From: Mya arenaria
Lineage: Eukaryota > Mollusca > Bivalvia > Myida > Myidae
DNA: 64,000 nucleotides
Assembly (NCBI RefSeq): GCF_026914265.1
Contig: NC_069124.1
Location: 92,700,566-92,764,565 of the forward strand
Direction: 5' to 3'
Shown piece by piece: positions 57,501 to 64,000 of this stretch. A program made the translations under genes and the position numbers. Each line of letters starts with the position of its first letter. Within the stretch, counting starts at the first letter, position 1. The notes below the pieces were generated by a model. That model did no database searches. It was not told the DNA's origin and worked only from the letters and a program-made list of their open reading frames with translations.

Positions 57501-60500
57501 ATGGCCTAACGTAAATGAAAAAAACTTGAAAGTTTGACTTCCTTAATCTGTCAATGTGACCGATAAGTACATGTAGGGAATGATCTAGGAAAAAGTATTG
57601 TGGTGAACTTGAACTGAAAATGGTTTCAAATCAATAAATTAAGAATATTTGGGCATACTGACAGGAACCTAAAACATGGTAGACAAAACCAGCCGATGAC
57701 CCATTCATTTTTTGTCTCTTGGTTTAAGGTAATATTTTGTGGTCAATATTCAACGAAACCTATTCCCTTTGTATCTATAATTCTATGGTGTTTTACCTGA
57801 AATCTTGAATTTCAGATTTTAAGAAGACCTATTGAATGCGCTTGTTAAGATAAATGGGTTTTTAATCAAACATTTTATTCAACATATATGTTAGATACTA
57901 ATGGCTATCCATCCAATGAGGCCCAATCAGGGACATTAATTTTGTCATAATAAGCTATCCCGGTATAGTGCTTTTTTGTTACTTTCTCATTCCTTTGTGT
58001 TTTTGCTTTTTCGATTTGTTGCTCTGTGACAGCTCTTTTTTCTATTGGGCACTAGTATTTCTTTAGTAATATATGAGGCACACTCTTGTTTTACTTATTG
58101 TTAACAGATTTAAATTATATACTTAAATTATTATTTACTGCTCAGGTTTGCCTGTTTATGTAAAAGAAAGTATTGGACTCTTGTCTGACTTCGTTTATCT
58201 CAATTTATTCTGTACAAAAAACCTTTATCTTTAGAATCCCAACCTGATGAAGACTGTATAGTGTTGCCAGTGGAGTCTGTGACCCTTGAGAACCCCCCAT
58301 CTCCATCTCCGGGGAAGTTGACAGACTGGGCAGGATACTACCGGCTGCGAGGGTTTAGTCTCGACTCCCCAGTGGCAGCCATCCTGCACTGGCCTCTCAC
58401 ACTTTACTACGTCATCACAAACAGCCTTCCCACACACTGTGAGTATAGATATGTAAGGCCGAGTTCCTTATCCTAAGAATACTGTACTGCACGTTTCATT
58501 TTGTTTTAAATACTGTGAAATCATTAATGTTCGTGGGGCATTAATGTTCGTGGTTTTCGTGGGTTAGGTGATCCACGAATTCAAGATCCCACGAAATATA
58601 AACCCTTTATTCACTTTTTCAATTGCCTTGTTACGTACATACTCTAGTATATTCTTTACAGAGGTCGCAGTATACAGTGTTAAAACCTGTCTCACTGTAT
58701 AACTTACGATCATTATGATTATTCTGTTAATATATTATAACTGCCTTTAACAAATAATGAACCAAATCAATTAAATGTGTTTTATGCAGCAAATGACAGT
58801 TATAAGCACGTGTTTAAACGTGTGCTGTTAATGAAAATCTCCAAGTTTACAAGATGTGCGTGATCAGTGTCCATACTCGATTTTTTTTATTATAAAATAA
58901 TTAATCGATTACTAGTATATTGAAGGTTACTAAGCACCGAACGTGACAATATACGCACCTTTTCGGTGTTTTCACAGTTTGCAAAATTCTTAATTGGCAT
59001 TCAATGGCTTCCCCTATCTGTATTTATGATCAGGGTACATCTTCTTTTATTACGTTTATTCCCAATTAAATCGATAAGTGACATGGGTATATGCACTAAT
59101 TGGCATGTCATAACTTATAAGCGAGTGTCATAAACCGAGTGACGTAGAAGACGGAAATTACGGGACAGCACGTAGATATTATGCAGACGATCTAGGATGA
59201 TCGCATCTTCGATTTTTTTTTTCAAAAATGAAAATCCACGAATTCAAGTACCCACGAAATTGTTTTTTTTCGGCAAACCACGAAATTTCATGCCCACGAA
59301 CATTAATGATTTCACAGTACTCAGGGAATCTTCAGTTCAGGATAAATCCCAAAATTAGAATTGATAGGTTTTAACTTCAAACTTTTATACAGTTGTAAAA
59401 ATGTTTTTTGCTTGGACAATTGCATCAATCATGGTAGGAAGTTCATAAACATGAATAGACATGCCTATGGAAACAAATTCAACAGTGGACTAAGCCCCAT
59501 TTAAGTGATGTACATTGTATGATGCTCACACCAATAATGTTCTATTGAAGTTCCCTTTGATGATATCTATCCTTATAGTAAATAATGTTGAATACAATTT
59601 CACTGAACATCTCCATCTGTGGTGATTAAAAATATTTTAAACAGTCCCTTGGGTAATATTATTTTCCACAGCGCAGATATTTCCTGTATTCCTTATTTAT
59701 GACATTGGTGTGGCATCTTGAATACAGCTGTTAGTGAGAGTGTCTATCAAAAGCCCCCCGTTCAAAAGCCCCCCCTATCAAAAGCCCCCCCGTTCAAAAG
59801 CCCCCCCTATCAAAAGCCCCCCCGTTCAAAAGCCCCCCCTCAATATAATTTTGTTCCATAAGTTTAAACCAATTGAAGAATGTTGTCATATTTTATTGAG
59901 TAGATCCAGATCAGACATTTTAACCCTATTTTACGTTAATTTCCTGCACTAATTCGATAAATTAGGCTACTTGAGTGCTTTAGTGCTTTCGGGTCAATTT
60001 TTTGTTGGAAATCTTATTCCTGACGAAACACCAAGTAGCTTGGAGTTTCATTTGGATAGAATATTAGCATATTGATAGAATATTAGCATATTGACTTGGT
60101 AATCAGCAAGTGAACGGTGTGTTTGATCTGGCTCAACTCAACTCGGACAAGGACTCATACAAGGACTCATACAAGGATAAGGAATTGAAAGGATAACAGT
60201 GTAAGACAATTAAATGAATAAATATCTTTAATTTGATTATTAACATTTATAAGTACCTTTATGTATCTATACTGTTTTTCCCTATATATATTCTATATAT
60301 TCTGGTGGAAAATAAAGATCTGCAGATAATAGCCAGCTGACTAAGATTAACATAAGGATATGTAGATTTGTCAAACATCAACAAAATAAGATGAGTATGA
60401 AGTTCACATTGAGTTATGTCGATAATGCATTCAAGGGCTATAATTATTGAATTGTAAATGAACTGTATATATATATTAATGGTTATATTAAATTTCATCA

Positions 60501-61612
60501 TAATATTTAAAAAAAATGTTATAAAAATATATATATATGTATTTATTTTTTTAGTGGGGGGGCTTTTGAACCACTTGCCCATTTTGAGGGGGGGCTTTTG
60601 AACGGGGGGCTTTTGATAGGGGGGGCTTTTGAACGGGGGGCTTTTGATAGGGGGGGCTTTTGAGTGTACCCCGTTAGTGAAGCCACGTCTTCTGCTTTGG
60701 ATATTGATTTTTAACTATTGACTATTTTAATCTAAATTGAAATATAAGTAAAAATTAACCCTAATGGTGAATAATGTTGGTATTTAAGAAGAATAGATTG
60801 ATATCGAATTTAAGTGTAATATGTCTTAACTAATTCAACTATTTGTAAACATTGACCATTTTCTATCAATATTTTAGATTTCTTCAGAATGTTCTCCCAA
60901 TGAGAGAAATACGACCTTCATGGTTCTAATTATGTATTCTCAACCTTGTATCCAGACCTTGCATTATTACTCTAGATGCATCTTTACACATTATGTTATG
61001 CAAGTTTGTTAGTGAGTAAGGAGTTACAACATTGCAAAAAGTAACTTCTGGATATCAAGATAAAATATTTATGCCCACTTTTATTAATTAAAGTATAGTA
61101 TTCAATTCAACATCTCGTATTACAAATTATTTCTCTGTTTGGTATACACAGTGCATGATTGTATCTCTGCAGACATTCCTGCTAAAGGACATTTCCAGAA
61201 AAGTACAGTTACAGCAACCATTCTTTGTTTTATTCCATATGACAGTAATATTTTTACAGATCCCCTGTGGAAGGAGTCTCTGCTAGATAATTATCTTTAC
61301 ATTGACGTGATTGGTGTCTCCTTGGAAACGGAACTCATACCTCTGTTCAAGGTACTGTCTCTAAAAAAACTAATGTACTTTGTAGGAATGACATTTGGTG
61401 ATGGATGAGGATTAATTGATTTACTCCCTCAAGGGTATTGTGTGTGTTATTTTCTTTTTACAACATCTAGTATAGTGAATGTTTATCCAATAAAACAACG
61501 TCATTAATCGACATCATAGGATAATGATTAGAATCAGAATTGTTCCATGATTGCAAAAAAAACAAATATTCTTCTTCTTCTTCTTCTTCTTCTTCTTCTT
61601 CTTCTTCTTCTT

Positions 61613-61643
<31 letters not shown>

Positions 61644-63008
61644 TTATTATTATTATTGATACTTTTTGTCTAGCTATACACCAAATGTACGATATAGCAA
61701 CACCATTCTCTCCCTTTTGCCACTTCATACAGGAGGTCAGTTACTTGCTGCCAACCTACCGCATCAGCATTCACATGTACGGCCCCGGTATTTCCAAGTC
61801 AGAGGATGGACGGACGTTTTCGGAGGGTGGCCTCGAGGTCAGGGTGGTTAGGGGTCTTTACCATAAAGTGGCCCCGCCTCACAGGAAACCCTGCCTTGCA
61901 TTGGGTATGCATGAAAGGAAAAAAACACATTGAGATTGATAGTTGTTGTAGCGTATAAGTGGAAAGAAACGTTGCACATTTCCCGTCTTGTATTCATTTC
62001 CCTGTTTTTGATTGATTCACACATGTCTATCAGGTTAATATAGTGTAAATTATTTCTCCCCTTCGACAGAATGGATACATGTTGATTTTGTCAAAGTTGC
62101 CAATCTGTCTTTCATTCACAAAATTTTGAGTTGTGCGTATCACCGAAAGTATATTTTTTAGAGAAATAAAACTTAACATGAATGTTAAGTAGTGTGTGGC
62201 TTGACCAAGTATGTGAAGAGTTATGGCCCTTGCCATAGGTACATAAGCCAACGTGATGAAAATTAAAGGGAAGCCTGTGAAGTTGTACACCTGTGTTTTG
62301 TGTGTTGCTACGACTAATAAATGCATAGTTATGGCCCTAAACTCTATGATTGTTTGGAATATTGAGCATTCAATGTTGATTTTTGCAATTACCTAAACTT
62401 GTATGAGAGCCTGTAACCATGAACGTTTACAGGAATGTTGGTCAACATGCCAAGGATCCTGTGTATGGCTGTACTCGGCGAGGGAAGAGTTATAGCCACT
62501 GAATTAATTAAAAATTGCATAAAACATGGAATCTTGTGTCTACCCTGTCTCATAATATGTAATTTAGCCAGCGTCATGAATTTCGAGAGGAAGATTATCC
62601 AACATGTGAACTTCTGCACCTGTATCTATAGTAATGCAATATGGCAAGTATGAATTATTCGATGTGGGAAGTTTGGTATTGCCTTTTATTCCCCGACCGT
62701 TCCGTTGTGCAACAGGTAATTTTAGTTTGCACTTGCATCGACCGTGGACGGAATGATGGGCCTTGTTTTTGTGAAAAGGCGGGAAATGGGGGCATCTTTG
62801 TCATGAAGACACATTTCTTGTTTGTAATGCTTTGCTATTAGAGGAGAAACATCAGTTTTCAAATGAAAACAGTTCTGGTTTACTGAAATATTGTTCAGCG
62901 TACTACATTTTCATTTTATTAATATTTTTCTTTTTTTTTCTTTGCTTAGCCTACCATGTGGGAGTGTATGTTTTCAAAACATGGAAAAAGACGCTAGAAA
63001 AATTGAAA
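51590..63008 (+). CDS. MYND finger protein, MSS51/ZMYND15-like, partial at right edge
   Basis: Seven exons join in consistent phase with GT-AG introns: (51563)51590-51660, 56440-56606, 56897-57016, 58235-58438, 61260-61351, 61733-61904 and 62950-63008, giving 295 codons so far. Residues 11-57 form a complete MYND zinc finger with ligands C11, C14, C24, C27, C33, C37, H53 and C57; C24 is created across the first junction. The later part (LRGFSLDSPVAAILHWPLTL, DNYLYIDVIGVSLETELIPL, TYRISIHMYGP, LEVRVVRGLYH) matches the C-terminal domain of MSS51 and ZMYND15 proteins. MSS51 homologues are linked to mitochondrial function in muscle, ZMYND15 to spermatogenic repression. I cannot decide which this is. 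The last exon ends in phase 0 at GTAAGT and the rest lies beyond the window. The frame is open upstream of the chosen ATG, so the N-terminus may be longer. Confidence 0.85.
51661..52746. other. MYND gene intron 1, single-copy part
   Basis: AT-rich intron before the minisatellite. No other exon is needed, because exon 1 and exon 2 complete the MYND finger directly. No gene is seen. Confidence 0.6.
52747..56439 (+). repeat. 42-bp minisatellite built on the MYND exon 2 acceptor
   Basis: About 88 tandem 42-bp units fill three quarters of the first intron and end directly in exon 2. Each unit contains GCTTTGTAG followed by CAGGTCATGTGAGG, that is, the real intron end and the first 14 bases of exon 2 (56440 onward), then GTTGAGTGGTACTG, which parallels the exon's GCAGTTTGGTACTG. 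Nearly every unit therefore keeps an intact TTTGTAG acceptor. The left edge of the array (52751-52770) shows the exon-like GAGGCAGT rather than the array's GAGGTTGA. Higher-order blocks recur, with a run near 52940-53330 resembling 53380-53700 and 54050-54330. The very long open frames on both strands follow from a period divisible by three. Confidence 0.92.
56773..56914 (+). repeat. 48-bp triplication of the MYND exon 3 acceptor
   Basis: Three copies, 48 bp apart, of TTCAACTCTGTTCTCTTTCAG followed by AGACTAGTGACCCA put identical AG acceptors at 56800, 56848 and 56896. Only the third leads into the open exon (AGACTAGTGACCCAGATTTT). From the first or second acceptor the frame meets a TGA near 56868. 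Copies 1 and 2 share ATTTAGAT after the exon piece. Confidence 0.9.
57017..58234. other. MYND gene intron 3
   Basis: The first 270 bases hold diverged direct repeats of the exon-like phrase GACCTCAGAGAGG and GGTAGGGGCC (57001, 57120-57190, 57240). A CTGTGACAGCTCTTTTTT remnant near 58025 resembles the right end of the 18084-18650 element. No further exon is seen. Confidence 0.5.
58513..59317. mobile_element. TA-flanked MITE, CTGTGAAATCATTAATG family
   Basis: The perfect 25-bp ends begin CTGTGAAATCATTAATGTTC and are inverted at the two sides, flanked by TA at 58511-58512 and 59318-59319. Inner parts also pair (CCACGAATTCAAG with its inverse), so the 805-bp element can fold back extensively. 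The TA duplication suggests a Tc1/mariner-type MITE. It lies in intron 4 of the MYND gene. Confidence 0.8.
59738..60672. mobile_element. Foldback element with sub-repeated G/C-run ends
   Basis: Both ends are made of a short motif repeated several times in opposite orientation: AAAAGCCCCCCCTATC / AAAAGCCCCCCCGTTC at 59750-59832, and GGGGGGGCTTTTGATA / GGGGGGCTTTTGAACG at 60552-60662. GTTAGTGA flanks the element on both sides (59730-59737 and 60673-60680), an 8-bp duplication. The 700-bp centre is AT-rich and non-coding. Long inverted ends of tandem sub-repeats are the mark of foldback-type elements. It lies in intron 4 of the MYND gene. Confidence 0.7.
61567..61658 (+). repeat. (TTC)n followed by (TTA)n microsatellite
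   Basis: About 25 TTC/CTT units followed by 5-6 TTA units lie 75 bp upstream of the acceptor of MYND exon 6 (61733). The long poly-Leu and poly-Arg frames read from it are artefacts. Confidence 0.95.
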
Positions 63009-64000
63009 GTAAGTTGACGTTATTTGTACGAGTTGTTGTTCATTTATAAAATGCCTTCGAAACGCGACGTCAGTTTGGAATAGGTTTCGATGTTGAACCA
63101 TGGAGAGTCACGTGATCAAAATGGACCAGCCAACATTATTATTGTAAAATATAACCATAACATATGTTTGATAAAAACAACCTTTATGAACAAACAATTG
63201 TATAAACTTATCGTTTTAAAGGAAAAAGAAACATCAAGATACAAAAAAAAGTTTTTCTTATATTAACATTGGTGGCATTGCCGTCATTGTATCGTAACTT
63301 AAAACAAGGATCGTTATCCTTTTCATCCTATTTCGTTGATTTTTATTGAAGTTGAAATATGTTTACATTTTTATAGTATGTATAACGAATACGTTTAATG
63401 TAAAACAGTAGTTGCCTAGTCAAAACGGAGTGATATAAAAACGCATTCAATATTATAACGTTGCCAGGATGCATGTAGATCTAGTAAAAGGTTGAGATTT
63501 TGTTATTTGATATAGACATTGGATGTATCAACAAGCTGCTAAACATATTAACACCTCCCCGGTGTCGATATCAACATTTAAACCCCGCAAACTTCTCCCT
63601 AGCTGAATATTTAGGTAGATTTTTTGTTTATTGGCATAGGCAACATCATTTATCAAAACTGAAAGATTTAAATACAACTTTCCACAATGATCAATTTCAG
63701 TTGCCTATTTGAATTTTACGGAAATTGTGGATTGTGACCCGAGGGATATTATGTCACAGTTAAACTTACAGTGATATTTCCCCAACCAAGTAATACAAGT
63801 TGACTATTCGTGAAACTATGCCTTCACCCAGAAACATCCACCATCTTAATCAAACCGAGGATTCTGAAATAACCTCAGTCTGATTGTGCATAGTGACTAC
63901 ATTTACAATACAACTAATGTAGTCAAGAAAGTAAAACGTACATACATTGTAAATTGAAACACCATGGATACGACCCATTTGAACATCCTGTTATTTGGGA
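63009..64000. other. MYND gene intron continuing past the edge
   Basis: It begins with a strong GTAAGT donor. No acceptor leading to an open, recognisable exon was found before the window ends. AT-rich. Confidence 0.5.

Noticed and set aside
61534..61933. Poly-Leu and poly-Arg open frames
   Set aside because: They come from the TTC/TTA microsatellite. Only 61733-61904 within this stretch is coding, in a frame supported by splicing.

Overview
This is a stretch of a large, AT-rich, intron-bearing animal genome. The most likely source is a bivalve mollusc: a Meta-domain tRNA-type SINE, several short inverted-repeat families I associate with bivalves, a THAP/YqaJ DNA transposon and many minisatellites all sit together. 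There is no prokaryotic operon structure. Only two host genes can be assembled with confidence, and both come out as complete sets of GT-AG exons that join in frame.

Layout. Positions 1-4.6 kb hold transposase relics (hAT-like, piggyBac, CACTA-like). Positions 4640-13104 are one decayed two-gene transposon of the ISL2EU/IS4EU type: a THAP-DDE transposase on + and a SAP-SWIM-YqaJ-PHD protein on -, convergent, with matching terminal inverted repeats and with younger MITEs nested in it, one of them Harbinger-like with TTA target duplications. From 13.4 to 17 kb come a retroelement gag-like relic, one orphan spliced exon and a 35-bp minisatellite in two blocks. Positions 18.1-20.9 kb and 24.0-26.9 kb are two near-identical direct copies of a unit carrying an unrecognised coiled-coil gene. 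Each copy is broken at a different place. Positions 27-30.4 kb hold a MITE, a SINE and other repeats.

The - strand gene at 30640-45268 is a microsomal cytochrome P450: 11 exons, 510 residues, and all junction phases agree. The + strand gene from 51590 runs off the right edge. It is a MYND zinc finger protein with an MSS51/ZMYND15-type C-terminal region; seven exons are visible and cover 295 codons. The two genes are head to head, with a LINE tail, an hAT-like element and a 36-bp minisatellite between them.

The most striking observation is that four tandem arrays in these two genes are built from units that contain the gene's own splice junction. A 31-bp array repeats the 5' splice site of P450 exon 7. 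A 19-bp array repeats the 5' splice site of P450 exon 2. A 42-bp array of about 88 copies repeats the 3' splice site of the MYND exon. A 48-bp triplication repeats the 3' splice site of the next exon. A fifth, 26-bp array ends about 20 bp from the acceptor of P450 exon 7. The long open frames inside these arrays are by-products of the periodicity, not genes.
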